Under the pieces are notes generated by a model. It worked only from the letters and a program-made list of their open reading frames with translations. It made no database searches and was not told where the DNA came from. Below, in pieces: positions 25,124-35,166 of a stretch of 64,000 nucleotides of DNA. This stretch comes from Deinococcus sonorensis KR-87 (GTDB lineage: Bacteria > Deinococcota > Deinococci > Deinococcales > Deinococcaceae). Each line of letters opens with the position of its first letter. Positions within the stretch are counted from its first letter, which is position 1. Made by a program: the position numbers and the translations under genes. Location: positions 650,001 to 714,000 of the forward strand of contig NZ_CP158299.1 in the NCBI RefSeq assembly GCF_040256395.1, in the 5' to 3' direction.

Positions 25124-26206
25124 CTAGGGCAGCGCCCGGTCCGGCGGCGCAATCACGTACACGGTGCCGCCCGAGTGGGTCAGCCACAGCCGCTCGAAGG
25201 CGGCGCGCGGGTAGCTGCGCCGCACCGTGGCGTCGGTGGGCGCGGCCGGATCGTTGAGCACCGGATTGCCCGCCGCATCGAAGCCGATCAGCACCATCAG
25301 GTGGCCGCTGCTGCTGGGAATCGGCGCGCCCGGCAGCTCGCCCACCCGCCAGCCGAGGCTGACCGCCAGCGGAATGCCGGTCCGCAGATAGTCTTCGGCG
25401 GCCCGCAGGCTCGGCAGCCGCGCCACGAAGGCCCGCAGGCCCAGCGACCCGGCCCAGGCGGTGTTGAACGGCCAGTTGCCGGTGCCCTGATACGCCGCGT
25501 CGTAGGTCGCCTGCGCGGCCTGCGGCACCGGCACGTCGATGCCCCAGTACTTCAGGATCATGCTGGTGCTGGTGGGGCTGCACCACACCTCACCGCCGTT
25601 CGGGTACGGCATCTGGCTGCGTGGCGCCACGTCCAGCACCCGGCCCCACGCCGAGCGGTCGCCCGGCTGGCCCAGCAGCGCGGCGCGGCGGGCCTGCTCG
25701 CTGGTGCTGAAGGCCAGCAGCGACAGGGTGGGCCCGCCGCCCGGACCCGCCTGCAGCGTCACCCGGTACTGGTAGCCGCTGGCCTTGGCCTTCAGGCTCA
25801 GGGTGTCGGTGCTGAGTGTGCCGTCGGCGTCACTCTGGCCGTTCAGGCTGCTTCGGCCCTCGCCGCTCTGCCAGCGCCCCAGCGAGTAGTAGCGGGTCCA
25901 GTCGCCGCCCGGCTTGCGGGCGCGCACTTCCACCGTCACGCTGCTCCCGGCCGGCGTGCGCGCGTTCCAGGACGGCACCAGCTCGTCAAAGGGGGCGGCG
26001 GCGGTCGGCGGACCGGTCAGGGTGCCGCTCTTCTGGCCCGGGGCCAGGGTGTAGCCGTCTGCGGCCGGAACCACGCCCTGCAGGGCGGCTCCGGCGAAGT
26101 CGGCGGGGGCGGAGAGCACGGTGGTGGCAGTGTGGGAATAGGTCATGGTCCGGGCCTGGGCAGAGCAGCAGAGGGCGAGGGCGATCATGGCGGACGGGCG
26201 GCGCAT
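25124..26206 (-). CDS. Secreted C39-like cysteine peptidase family protein
   Basis: A 360-residue protein with an N-terminal signal peptide ending around ALCCSAQA. The C-terminal half is a C39_2-type domain: EVWCSPTSTSMILKYWG carries the putative catalytic Cys, and SSGHLMVLIGFDAAGNP carries the His with the downstream NDPAA segment. The N-terminal half is beta-rich and may bind a substrate or the wall. ATG 26206 is 7 nt after TAGACT on the minus strand, so it is probably leaderless; the longer frame upstream overlaps the next gene and is not used. Likely acts outside the cytoplasmic membrane. Confidence 0.82.
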   Translation of the reverse strand: MRRPSAMIALALCCSAQARTMTYSHTATTVLSAPADFAGAALQGVVPAADGYTLAPGQKSGTLTGPPTAAAPFDELVPSWNARTPAGSSVTVEVRARKPGGDWTRYYSLGRWQSGEGRSSLNGQSDADGTLSTDTLSLKAKASGYQYRVTLQAGPGGGPTLSLLAFSTSEQARRAALLGQPGDRSAWGRVLDVAPRSQMPYPNGGEVWCSPTSTSMILKYWGIDVPVPQAAQATYDAAYQGTGNWPFNTAWAGSLGLRAFVARLPSLRAAEDYLRTGIPLAVSLGWRVGELPGAPIPSSSGHLMVLIGFDAAGNPVLNDPAAPTDATVRRSYPRAAFERLWLTHSGGTVYVIAPPDRALP

Positions 26207-26232
26207 ACCGGTCAGTCTAGGCACGGCGCACG

Positions 26233-27273
26233 TCAGGGAGATGTGGACGGCAGGCCATGTCCACCCTGCAGGTACAGCAGCGCCTCCGGCAGCGCCGATC
26301 TCCAGGTCACCCAGTTGTGGCCGCTCTGGTACTCGCGGTACTGGTGCTCCACGCCCAGGTCCAGCAGCGCGGCGGCCATGCGGCGGTTGGGCGCCGCCAG
26401 CCATTCCAGCGTGCCGGTGTCGAGGCTGACCTGCAGGTGATGAGGCGGGGCCGCCTCCAGCTGGGCGCGCAGCCACTCGCCGGCGGTGGTGGTGTTGATG
26501 GCGCTCCCGCTGCGCCCGTCCGGGTGGGCGATGAAGGCCCCGCTGTGGCTGGCCACCCGCGAGAACAGCTCCGGGTGACGGCTGCCCAGGTACAGGCTGA
26601 TCAGGCCGCCCAGCGACGCGCCCCACAGCCCCCGCCCGCTGGCCTCGCGCGACACGTTGTAGCTGGCCTCCACGCGCGGCCACACCTCGGACGTCAGGAA
26701 GTTCAGGTAGCGCTCGTTGAGGTAGTACTCCTCATTGCGGTCGCCCGGTTCCACGAACACCAGCACGGCGGGGCGCACCAGCCGCTGCGCCAGCGCCCGG
26801 TCCATCAGCTCGCCCAGGCGTCCGGTGCGGTAGAAGGCCACCCCGTCCTGCACGTAGTACACCGGGTAGGTCCGGGCCTCGTCGTAGCCGGGCGGCGTGT
26901 ACACGATGGCCCGGCGCACCCCGGAAAACACCCCGCCGTCCCAGCTGAGCCGGTGCGCCTGTCCCCGTTGCTCCGGCTCCGGCCCGCTCCACAGGGCGGG
27001 CCGGGCGTACTCGCCCACCGCCACGGCCCGCGGATATGGCCACCAGGGATTGAGGCTGCGCTGGGCGTTGTCCGGATCGGCGAATGGTGTTCCGGCGGCG
27101 TCCAGCCAGGCGTATTCCACCCAGGCGCCGCGCGGCAGGGTCAGCTGGAGCGGCTCCCCCGCGTGCACGGGGAGGGAGGGCCGCTTGGTCCAGTCGGTGA
27201 AGTCACCGACCAGGGCCACAGCCCCCGGCGGCGGGATGAAGGTGACGCGGGTGTCCTCGACGGTAACGGCCAT
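26233..27273 (-). CDS. Putative esterase, alpha/beta hydrolase with N-terminal E-set domain
   Basis: A 346-residue enzyme. Residues 1-90 resemble a CBM48/E-set domain (VALVGDFTDW, then PRGAWVEYAWLD). The remainder is an esterase-D/enterochelin-esterase-like hydrolase: VYTPPGYDE, the nucleophile elbow GASLGGL near residue 215, and a C-terminal SGHNWVTW supplying the catalytic His. No signal peptide is visible. TAGACT lies 7 nt before the ATG on the minus strand. The substrate is not known; family members cleave siderophore, acetyl or feruloyl esters. Confidence 0.82.
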   Translation of the reverse strand: MAVTVEDTRVTFIPPPGAVALVGDFTDWTKRPSLPVHAGEPLQLTLPRGAWVEYAWLDAAGTPFADPDNAQRSLNPWWPYPRAVAVGEYARPALWSGPEPEQRGQAHRLSWDGGVFSGVRRAIVYTPPGYDEARTYPVYYVQDGVAFYRTGRLGELMDRALAQRLVRPAVLVFVEPGDRNEEYYLNERYLNFLTSEVWPRVEASYNVSREASGRGLWGASLGGLISLYLGSRHPELFSRVASHSGAFIAHPDGRSGSAINTTTAGEWLRAQLEAAPPHHLQVSLDTGTLEWLAAPNRRMAAALLDLGVEHQYREYQSGHNWVTWRSALPEALLYLQGGHGLPSTSP

Positions 27274-27333
27274 GCGCCCCAGTCTAAGGGCCGGGGAGGG
27301 CGGCGCCGCTGCTCACCTCACCGCAGCAGCCCT

Positions 27334-27363
27334 AAACGCACACAACCCGCCGGAGCGGGCTGT
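27334..27363 (-). terminator. Terminator after the DinB gene
   Basis: A 9-bp stem (27342-27350 with 27355-27363) with a CGGA loop. One position pairs G-U only on the minus-strand RNA. It is followed on that strand by GTGCGTTT. Confidence 0.6.
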
Positions 27364-27386
27364 GCATGTTCAAAGGCCTGTCAACC

Positions 27387-27901
27387 TCAGGCGACCACCT
27401 GCGGGCGCATGAAGCGCAGGTAGTCCAGCCACGGGGGCGTGTGGCCCAGCATCCGGATCAGCAGGGTGATCTGGGCAGTGTGGCGCACCTCGTGGGTCAT
27501 CACGTGCCACATCAGCTGGTCCAGCGTCACGGTGTTGGTGTCCGGATCGTCGCGCACCAGCGCCACCTGCGCCGAGTAGTCGGGCCGGCTCGCCAGGAAC
27601 CGCTGGGTTTCGGCCTGCACGCTGTGGCCATAACTGAGGATCCAGCTCAGGTCGTACTGCTCGGCCCGCGGCGTCACCCAGTCGTGGCGGTAGTCCTGAT
27701 CGTGGTAGTCGGTCTGGCCACGGGCCACCCCGTGAACCCAGTGGTCCTCCACGTCCAGGACGTGCAGCAAGAGGTCCTGGATGCTCCTGAAGCGGTCCCC
27801 ATCGATCAGGGGGCGCTTCAGGTCCTCCGTGGGGAGCGCCCTGAGAAAATTCCAGAGCTGCTCACGGGCGCTGCACAGATAGGCGTAATATTCGGGGACA
27901 T

Positions 27902-27905
<4 letters not shown>
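27387..27905 (-). CDS. DinB family protein
   Basis: A 172-residue four-helix-bundle protein of the DinB/YfiT-like metal-binding superfamily. The metal-ligand histidines are suggested by [15 protein letters not shown] near residue 45 and by [15 protein letters not shown] near residue 135. This superfamily is strongly expanded in Deinococcus; most members have no assigned reaction, and some are thiol-dependent transferases. The ATG overlaps the stop of the dus gene by 4 nt (ATGA), so it is co-transcribed with it. Confidence 0.88.
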
Positions 27906-28885
<980 letters not shown>

Positions 28886-29065
28886 CCCGCCATGCTAGCA
28901 GACCCCCCCTGGACGGCTGCCCCTGAAAAAATCATCAAGGCTCCCCCAGCGGCGCTTCTCAGTCTGCTGACATTTCCAGCAGTATGCTGAGGGGGTCCGG
29001 AATGAAGAACAGTAACGCCACCTGGGCGTTATTCCGTCATGCCCCCGGACGCCGGAGGCCCGAAC

Positions 29066-29578
29066 TTGAAGTTTCAACCGCTGGCGCTGCAGGACGCGCC
29101 GCTTCTGCACCAACTGTATGCCGACACCCCCGATTACTTTCGACTGCTGGGCACGCAACTGCCGTCGGTCGGAGAAGTGGAACAAGACGTGCAGACGGCG
29201 CTCTTTGATCCGCGCCGGCGGCTGGAACTGATCTACCTGCCGGACGGCGAGGCCGGGCGGCCGATCGGCAGCATCGACTACAAACTGGATTTTCCGGACG
29301 CTGGAGACGTGACCATCAACCTGCTGCTGATCCGCGGTGAGCTGCAGAGCAGCGGTCTGGGCGGGCAGGTGATGCAGCACGTGGAGCAGCGGCTGCCCAC
29401 CCGGACCCGCCGGATGCTGGCCAGTGTGCTGGGTGACAATGCACGGGCGGTGCGCTTCTGGGAGCGGCTCGGCTACCGCTTCGCCACCGACGCGCGCCCG
29501 GTGATGACGTGGTACGCCAAACAGCTCACGCCGCCGCTTTCGCCCGCCCCAGCGCACCCCAGCCTGTCGCGGCACTGA
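29066..29578 (+). CDS. GNAT family N-acetyltransferase
   Basis: A 170-residue GNAT-fold acyltransferase using acetyl-CoA. The acyl-CoA loop is seen as [16 protein letters not shown] near residue 100, followed by [15 protein letters not shown], the typical motif B. The frame opens at ATG 29039, but TTG 29066 is preferred because GGAGG (29054-29058) precedes it by 7 nt and the product then begins [11 protein letters not shown], like other GNAT proteins. The acceptor substrate is unknown. It precedes argB on the same strand with a hairpin between. Confidence 0.82.
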   Translation: MKFQPLALQDAPLLHQLYADTPDYFRLLGTQLPSVGEVEQDVQTALFDPRRRLELIYLPDGEAGRPIGSIDYKLDFPDAGDVTINLLLIRGELQSSGLGGQVMQHVEQRLPTRTRRMLASVLGDNARAVRFWERLGYRFATDARPVMTWYAKQLTPPLSPAPAHPSLSRH

Positions 29579-29593
29579 AGCCGCCCGGTCTGG

Positions 29594-29625
29594 ACGCCCG
29601 CCCTGCCCCTGTGCAGGCGGGCGTT
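29594..29625 (+). terminator. Hairpin between the GNAT gene and argB
   Basis: ACGCCCGCC pairs with GGCGGGCGT, with further partial pairing inside the loop. It directly abuts the argB -10 box TATGCT (29626-29631). Confidence 0.55.
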
Positions 29626-29638
29626 TATGCTGCGGGGC

Positions 29639-30388
29639 ATGATCGTCAAGTACGGGGGCAACGCGATGAAGAGCCTGGAGCTTCGCCGGGCGGTGGCCGG
29701 TGAGATTGCGGCGCTCAGGCAGCAGCAGGCAGTGGTGGTGGTGCACGGCGGCGGCCCGGTCATCGAGCGGGAACTGCAGCGGCGCAGCCTGGAGAGCACC
29801 TTTCTGGAGGGCCTGCGCGTCACCAGCCCCGATGCCATGGACGTGATCGAGATGGCGCTGTGCAAACTCAACAAGGAACTCAGCCAGGACGTGGGGCAGG
29901 CCGTGGGGCTGATGGGCCGCGACAGTCAGCTCCTGCTGGGTGAGCTGCTGGGCGACGCGTGGGGCCGGGTCGGTCAGGTGACGCGGGTGAACACCGCGCT
30001 GCTGCACAGCCTGCTGGCGGCCGGTCTGACGCCCGTGGTGGGCTGCGTGGCGGTGGCACCAGACGGCGAGGCGCTCAACGTGAATGCCGATATGGCAGCA
30101 GGGGCGGTGGCCGGCGCCCTGCAGCAGGACATTGTGTTCCTGACCGACGTGGACGGCGTGTACCGCGCCTATCCGGACCCGGACAGCCGGGCCGCGCAGC
30201 TGAGCCGATCCGAGGTGGAGCAGGGCATCGCCCAGGGCTGGATCGCGGGGGGCATGATTCCCAAGGTCCGGTCCGCACTGTATGCGCTGGATGCGGGCGC
30301 CCCTTCCGCCGTGATCGCCAGCGGCATGACTGCCGGAACACTGGCGCTGGCCGCCGCTGGAGAAGCCGGCACCCGCCTGGTGCCCTGA
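29639..30388 (+). CDS. argB: Acetylglutamate kinase
   Basis: A 249-residue amino-acid kinase phosphorylating N-acetylglutamate (or a LysW-carried analogue) in arginine synthesis. Motifs are VKYGGNAM at the N-terminus, [11 protein letters not shown], the DADMAA-like segment [23 protein letters not shown], and [11 protein letters not shown] near residue 205, which holds the catalytic Lys. It is a little shorter than many ArgB proteins. TATGCT lies 7 nt before the ATG and there is no ribosome site, so it is probably leaderless; an in-frame ATG 12 nt earlier would fall inside that box. The relation to LysZ-type kinases of the LysW pathway was not excluded. Confidence 0.88.
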   Translation: MIVKYGGNAMKSLELRRAVAGEIAALRQQQAVVVVHGGGPVIERELQRRSLESTFLEGLRVTSPDAMDVIEMALCKLNKELSQDVGQAVGLMGRDSQLLLGELLGDAWGRVGQVTRVNTALLHSLLAAGLTPVVGCVAVAPDGEALNVNADMAAGAVAGALQQDIVFLTDVDGVYRAYPDPDSRAAQLSRSEVEQGIAQGWIAGGMIPKVRSALYALDAGAPSAVIASGMTAGTLALAAAGEAGTRLVP

Positions 30389-30761
30389 AGGCACAGGAAC
30401 TGCGACCCACTCGTCTCCATCGTCGTGTTTCCGGAACCTGAGCGATTTCTCATTTTTTCCAGTGAGTTCTAATGCTGATGCAAATGGGAAACGTATGACA
30501 ATTGGCCGCTGCCATGAGCGCAGTGGTCATCAGAGGTTCATCATCTTCATTTAAAGCCGGGTTGAGATGGCGCAGGCCAGCCGCCTTCTTCATGTCTTCA
30601 TGTGCCATTGAGAACATTCACACACACATGCCGGAAAAGTGGGAAATTTTCGAGGGCTCATTAGAGAATTTGCACAGAACCTTCGGCTACCCTTTAGCTA
30701 ACCTTTTCTTGGCTCGCTCAGCCGGGCAGCCCATAACCCAACAACGTCTGGCTCCCGCCAG

Positions 30762-30778
30762 TACTGGTCAGACCAGTA
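30762..30778. promoter_or_regulatory. Operator-like palindrome TACTGGTCAGACCAGTA
   Basis: Two perfect 8-bp arms around a single base. The core TGGT-N3-ACCA matches the operator style of GntR/FadR-type repressors. A second overlapping palindrome, CCAGTACTGG, spans 30758-30767. It lies about 160 nt before the start of the NPCBM/beta-helix gene. Confidence 0.45.
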
Positions 30779-30868
30779 GACCCGTTTGTGACCCGCTGCG
30801 CGCTTCTGTCTCCTCCAACTTCCTCAGCGCACACCACTTGCCCGTCAACTGTTGCTGTTGACTTTTGC

Positions 30869-30894
30869 ACCAGGACCGCATCGGTCTGGTTTTT
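30869..30894 (+). terminator. Terminator-like hairpin in the leader of the NPCBM/beta-helix gene
   Basis: An 8-bp stem with one bulged G (30869-30877 with 30883-30890), a 5-nt loop, and a TTTTT run at 30890-30894. It stands only 45 nt before the ATG, so it could be an attenuator or block read-through. Confidence 0.5.
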
Positions 30895-30938
30895 CTGCAA
30901 GATGGCTCACGCCTGACGCATGTTCCATTGGAGGATTC

Positions 30939-32834
30939 ATGAAGCACATCACCCCCACCACCCCCGCTGCGTCCAGCATGAACCGCACTGCTCTGTTCGG
31001 CCTGGCGACCCTGCTCACCCTGACCCTGGCGGCCTGCGGAAACAACGCCCGCACCACTGCGGCCACGGCGACTCTCAACCCCACCGATACTGCCGCCCTG
31101 CCGGCGACCGAAGCGGCCGCGACTGAGGCGGCTCAGCGGGCCTTCGTGTATGGCGGCCAGGACGTCAGCTGGACCGCCACCCCGGCCGCCATCACCGCCC
31201 TCTCTCTGAGCAGCGGGACAAACGCCGTCAGCAGCCAGGCCTGGACCGCCGCCACCAGCGGCTGGGGGCCCATCGAGAAGAACAAGAGCAACGCGGGCAG
31301 CAAGGCGGGCGACGGCAAGACCCTGGCGCTGAACGGCAAGACCTACACCACCGGCCTGGGAACCCACTCCAACTCGAGCGTCCTGTACGACCTGGGCGGG
31401 AAGTGCGCGACGTTCACGTCGGACATCGGGGTGGACGACGAGGTGGGGAGCCTGGGCAGCGTGGTGTTCCAGGTGTACGCCGACGGCACCAAGCTGTACG
31501 ACAGCGGCACCATGACCGGCAGCAGCGCCACCAAGACGGTGAGCGTCAGCGTGGCCGGCAAGCGGGAACTGAAGCTGGTCGTGACCGACGCGGGCGACAA
31601 CAACTACTACGACCACGCCGACTGGGCCGGCGCCACCCTCACCGGCTGCTCCGTCGACACCACCAACGGCACCCCCACGACGACGCCTGCCCCTGCCCCT
31701 GCTCCGACGCCGGCGCCGACGGTGAGTGGGCCGCTGGTGATCACCAAGGGCGGCACGTACACCGGCAACTGGCAGAGCAATGACCCGAGCGTCCCGGTGA
31801 TCACCATCAAGACCAGCGAGCCGGTGATCATCGAGAACAGCACGCTGCGCGGCCGCGGCAACCTGGTGGCCGGCTTCCGCAACCGTGTGACCCTGCGCAA
31901 CAACAAGGGCTATGGCCTGAACCCGAACGTCGCGGGCCGGATCATGGGGCGCTTTGCCAACCTCGAAGAGGCGTACAACATCACCATCGAGAACAACTAC
32001 TTCGAGCACGGCACCGGCATCTACCTGCGCAGCTTCTACGGTGATCCCAGCAAGGGTGAAGGGATCCGCATCCGCAACAACCAGCTGCGGGACATCGACG
32101 GGCGCCAGAGCGATGGGGCGGAAGGCTACAACGGCAAGCGCACCATCGTGCAGGCGGTGCTGTTCAACAGCATCCAGCGGGTGGCGAACGTGGATATCAG
32201 CTGGAACGAGATCATCAACGCGCCGTATCACAGCTACACCGAGGAGAACATGAACTTCTACCTCAGCAGTGGCACCGCGGCCAGCCCGTACCTGATCCAC
32301 GACAACTACATCCAGGGTGCCTACAACGCCGACCCGGCCACCAACGCGACCTACCCGGGCGGCGGGATCCTGCTGGGCGACGGGCAGGCGAGCGACCCGA
32401 GCCTGATGGGTCACGCCCGGGTGTACAACAACCAGATCGTCGCCACCACCAACCATGGGCTGGGCATCGCGGGTGGGGTGGACAATCAGATCTACAACAA
32501 CCGGGTGATCAGCAGCGGTCGCCTGCCGGACGGCCGCCCGATTGCGGCGCAGAACGTGGGCCTGTACGTGTGGGACCCGTACAAGCTGGGGCAGAAGACG
32601 CCGGCGATGTTTGCGAACAACGTGATGCGGGACAACTTCGTGATGTGGACCAAGGTCAAGAGTGACGGCACGACGACGACCAACCCCTGGTGGGTGCCGG
32701 ACTGCGGCCTGAACAACACCGTCTGCACTGGCAACGTGAGCGGCGGCACCGCCACCCTCGACACCGAGAAGCAGGAGTACCAGCGCTGGCTCTCCAAGCT
32801 CACCGCCGCCAACGTCAACGTCGGCCCCCAGTAA
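30939..32834 (+). CDS. NPCBM and right-handed beta-helix surface lipoprotein
   Basis: A 631-residue lipoprotein. The signal peptide ends in a lipobox (TLAAC, Cys about residue 35). An NPCBM-type carbohydrate-binding domain follows (about residues 70-240: SGWGPIEKNKSN, GLGTHSNSSVLYDL, LVVTDAGDNNYYDHADWAG). A Pro/Thr/Ala linker then leads to a right-handed parallel beta-helix (about 260-600) with repeated NN-type turns, as in pectate lyases and polysaccharide epimerases. Cleavage or epimerisation of the local EPS is therefore possible, but no catalytic residues could be assigned. ATG 30939 has GGAGG 4 nt upstream. A start at Met14 is also possible. Confidence 0.8.
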   Translation: MKHITPTTPAASSMNRTALFGLATLLTLTLAACGNNARTTAATATLNPTDTAALPATEAAATEAAQRAFVYGGQDVSWTATPAAITALSLSSGTNAVSSQAWTAATSGWGPIEKNKSNAGSKAGDGKTLALNGKTYTTGLGTHSNSSVLYDLGGKCATFTSDIGVDDEVGSLGSVVFQVYADGTKLYDSGTMTGSSATKTVSVSVAGKRELKLVVTDAGDNNYYDHADWAGATLTGCSVDTTNGTPTTTPAPAPAPTPAPTVSGPLVITKGGTYTGNWQSNDPSVPVITIKTSEPVIIENSTLRGRGNLVAGFRNRVTLRNNKGYGLNPNVAGRIMGRFANLEEAYNITIENNYFEHGTGIYLRSFYGDPSKGEGIRIRNNQLRDIDGRQSDGAEGYNGKRTIVQAVLFNSIQRVANVDISWNEIINAPYHSYTEENMNFYLSSGTAASPYLIHDNYIQGAYNADPATNATYPGGGILLGDGQASDPSLMGHARVYNNQIVATTNHGLGIAGGVDNQIYNNRVISSGRLPDGRPIAAQNVGLYVWDPYKLGQKTPAMFANNVMRDNFVMWTKVKSDGTTTTNPWWVPDCGLNNTVCTGNVSGGTATLDTEKQEYQRWLSKLTAANVNVGPQ

Positions 32835-32876
32835 GCCCTTCCCTCTTTCCCGCGCCTGCGGTTTGAATCCAAATAG

Positions 32877-32913
32877 AAAGGACACGGTCACCTTCAGGTG
32901 ACCGTGTCCTTTT
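32877..32913 (+). terminator. Intrinsic terminator
   Basis: A perfect 16-bp stem (32877-32892 with 32897-32912) with a TTCA loop and TTTT at the end. It separates the beta-helix gene from the acetylation operon. Confidence 0.93.
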
Positions 32914-32941
32914 GGGTGTACCCCGGCCCTGGACCCCTACC

Positions 32942-32973
32942 TTTACGCTTCTGTTACGCACCTCACACAAAAT
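32942..32973 (+). promoter_or_regulatory. EPS tandem-repeat promoter (site g), O-acetylation operon
   Basis: TTTACG (32942-32947), 5 bp, GTTACG (32953-32958), 9 bp, CAAAAT (32968-32973). The 9-bp gap is one shorter than at the other sites. The leader to the ATG at 33054 is about 75 nt. Confidence 0.6.
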
Positions 32974-33053
32974 GAAGCTACTCATCTGCCGATGGGGCAC
33001 GTCTGACCATCTCTCCATTTCTTTTGACGTGTTCAGAATTACTGGAGGTCGAA

Positions 33054-33680
33054 ATGTCAACAAATGCTCCACGTCAAATGGTTCTCATGCTGGTGCTCGC
33101 GAGCGGCACGGCTTCTGCTCAGGACACCACCAGCCTGTACGCTCCGGCCCCCCCTCCGAACAGTGCGTTCGTCCGGCTGATCAACGCGACGGCCACCGCA
33201 GCCAGCGGGACCATCGGCAGCTCGGCCGTCACGGCGGCAAAGGCCGGTGTGGGTACCTACCAGATCATTCCGCAGGGCGCGGTCAGCGTGCATGTGGGCA
33301 GCGTCACGCAGCAGGTCAACGTGAGTGCCGGAAAGTTCTACTCGCTGGTCTGGACCGGCAAGACCTTCCGGCTGATGGACGACCCCAACGCCGACAACCG
33401 CGCCAAGGCGCTGCTGGTGGTCTACAACCTGAGCAGCACGCCGCTGATCGACTTGGCCACGGCTGACGGCAAGACCCGGGTACTGGAGGGCGTGGCGCCC
33501 ATGACCAGCGCCAACCGCGCCGTGAACGGCATCACCGTGGACCTGGCGGTCTTTAACCAGAACAAGGCCCTGGCGACCTTCAAGAAGACCCAGCTGGAAC
33601 GCGGCTCGGCCTACGCCATCGTGGTGACCGAGAACGGCGCCACCCTGACGCAGAGCAGCACCGCCAGCATGCCGAAGTAA
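33054..33680 (+). CDS. algF: AlgF-like alginate O-acetylation accessory protein
   Basis: A 208-residue exported protein with a signal peptide ending around GTASAQ. The mature part follows the AlgF pattern: SLYAPAPPPNSAFVRLINA at the start, then IIPQGAVSVHVGS, KALLVVYNLSSTPL, KTRVLEGVAPM and an ERGSAYAIVVT segment near the end. In Pseudomonas, AlgF is a periplasmic protein needed to pass acetyl groups to alginate. GGAGG lies 6 nt before the ATG. It is the first gene of a five-gene operon with algI, algJ and two algX-like genes, which supports the assignment. Confidence 0.82.
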   Translation: MSTNAPRQMVLMLVLASGTASAQDTTSLYAPAPPPNSAFVRLINATATAASGTIGSSAVTAAKAGVGTYQIIPQGAVSVHVGSVTQQVNVSAGKFYSLVWTGKTFRLMDDPNADNRAKALLVVYNLSSTPLIDLATADGKTRVLEGVAPMTSANRAVNGITVDLAVFNQNKALATFKKTQLERGSAYAIVVTENGATLTQSSTASMPK

Positions 33681-33713
33681 GCTTCAGGCCGCGCACGCAA
33701 GGGAGGTCTCAGG

Positions 33714-35132
33714 GTGGTTTTCAGCAGCAACATCTTTCTGTTCGCGTTCCTGCCGGTGTTTCTGGCGGTGTATTACCTGTTGCCGTTCCGGGCCCGGAGC
33801 GGCTGGATCCTGGTGGGCAGCTACGCGCTCTACAGCTGGTGGCGGCTGGACTTCCTGTGGCTGCTGGTGGCCGTCACGGCCGCCGCCTACTTGTTCGGCC
33901 TGTGGATTCACGCCGCGCCGCCACCGCGCAAACGGCTGCTGATCATCGCCAGCGTGACGCTGAACCTGTGCGCGCTGGGGTACTTCAAGTACGCCAACTT
34001 CGGCATCGACAGCTTTAACGCGGCCATCACCGCGGTGGGACTGCAGCCGTTCAGCTGGACCCCGGTGCTGCTGCCGATCGGGCTGAGCTTCTTCGTGTTC
34101 CACGCCATCAGCTACGTGGTGGATGTGTACCGGGGCGGCGAACCGCCCACCCGCAACCCGCTGGATTTCGCGGCGTTCATCGCGCTGTTTCCGCACCTGA
34201 TCGCCGGGCCGGTGCTGAAGTACAACCTGCTGGCCGATCAGTTCCGGCACCGCACCCACACGCTGGAGAAGTTCAGCTACGGCGCGACCCGCTTCATGAC
34301 CGGCTTCGCCAAGAAGGTGCTGATCGCTGACACCATCGCGCCACTGGTCAAGGTGGCCTTCGCCACCCCGGACCCGACCCTGGCGGACGCGTGGCTGGGC
34401 GCGCTGGCCTACACGCTGCAGCTGTACTTTGACTTCTCCGGCTACAGCGACATGGCCATCGGGCTGGCCGCGATGATGGGCTTCAAGTTCCCGGAGAACT
34501 TCAACCACCCGTACATCAGCCGCAGCATCACCGAGTTCTGGAAGCGCTGGCACATGAGCCTGTCGAGCTGGCTGATGGAGTACCTGTACTTCAGCCTGGG
34601 CGGCAACCGCCGCGGCCGGGTGCGCACGTACATCAACCTGTTCCTGACCATGCTGCTGGGCGGGCTGTGGCACGGCGCCAACTGGACCTTCGTGCTGTGG
34701 GGTGCGTGGCACGGCAGCATCCTGGCCGCCGAGCGCCGCCTGAAGGAAGCGAAGCTGTGGAAGCCCAGCCCGGTGTGGCTGACCATCCCCGGCACCATGC
34801 TGCTGGTAATGCTCGGTTGGGTGATGTTCCGCGCCGACAATGTACACGACGCGTTCCGGATGTACCGAGGGATGTTCGGGCTCAACGGAGCGGGCCTGTC
34901 TGACACGCTGGCGTGGCAGGTGCAGGGCAGCACCCTGGTGACGATGCTGATCGCGCTGGTGCTGGTGTATGTGGCGCCGTGGTGGGGCAACCGGGTGGGC
35001 GACATGAGCCGCACCCTGCGCCGCCCCGCGCTGGCCAGCACCGCCACCCTGCTGCTGATGCCGCTGTTCGTGATGGCGATCCTGAAACTCTCCGCCCAGA
35101 GCTACACCCCCTTCCTGTACTTCCAGTTCTGA
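33714..35132 (+). CDS. algI: MBOAT family polysaccharide O-acyltransferase, AlgI-like
   Basis: A 472-residue membrane protein that moves acetyl groups across the membrane for EPS O-acetylation. The N-terminus VFSSNIFLFAFLPVFLAVYY is typical of AlgI/DltB. The MBOAT core is clear: LYFDFSGYSDMAIGLA, SITEFWKRWHMSLSSWL and LGGLWHGANWTFVLWG, the last holding the catalytic His. About eleven hydrophobic segments are present. Start is GTG 33714 with GGAGG about 9 nt upstream. It lies between algF and algJ, all on one strand with short gaps. Confidence 0.95.
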   Translation: MVFSSNIFLFAFLPVFLAVYYLLPFRARSGWILVGSYALYSWWRLDFLWLLVAVTAAAYLFGLWIHAAPPPRKRLLIIASVTLNLCALGYFKYANFGIDSFNAAITAVGLQPFSWTPVLLPIGLSFFVFHAISYVVDVYRGGEPPTRNPLDFAAFIALFPHLIAGPVLKYNLLADQFRHRTHTLEKFSYGATRFMTGFAKKVLIADTIAPLVKVAFATPDPTLADAWLGALAYTLQLYFDFSGYSDMAIGLAAMMGFKFPENFNHPYISRSITEFWKRWHMSLSSWLMEYLYFSLGGNRRGRVRTYINLFLTMLLGGLWHGANWTFVLWGAWHGSILAAERRLKEAKLWKPSPVWLTIPGTMLLVMLGWVMFRADNVHDAFRMYRGMFGLNGAGLSDTLAWQVQGSTLVTMLIALVLVYVAPWWGNRVGDMSRTLRRPALASTATLLLMPLFVMAILKLSAQSYTPFLYFQF

Positions 35133-35166
35133 GATGCTCACTCCCCGTCACGATGAGGCCCCAGCC

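Larger units (their letters stand above)
30389..30938. other. Long AT-richer intergenic region upstream of the NPCBM/beta-helix gene
   Basis: 550 nt noticeably less GC-rich than its surroundings. Short frames inside it lack codon bias and I do not call them. It holds a near-perfect palindrome (30762-30778) and a terminator-like hairpin (30869-30894), described separately. No tandem-repeat EPS promoter with correct spacing was found here. A TTGACT at 30858 has no good -10 partner. Confidence 0.6.

Noticed and set aside
24212..26440. 742-codon open frame on the plus strand
   Set aside because: Antisense to three well-supported minus-strand genes, with a low-complexity composition.
28895..30394. 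499-codon open frame on the minus strand
   Set aside because: Antisense to the GNAT and argB genes. No recognisable motif.
30693..30714. Possible EPS tandem-repeat site before the NPCBM/beta-helix gene
   Set aside because: TTTAGC and neighbouring T-rich hexamers resemble the boxes, but the hexamer at the -10 position lacks the invariant A.
30502..30861. 119-codon open frame in the AT-richer intergenic region
   Set aside because: No ribosome site, no leaderless box, no codon bias or motif, and it runs over the palindrome. Treated as non-coding.
30768..32891. 707-codon open frame on the minus strand
   Set aside because: Antisense to the NPCBM/beta-helix gene, which has a lipobox, a ribosome site and recognisable domains.
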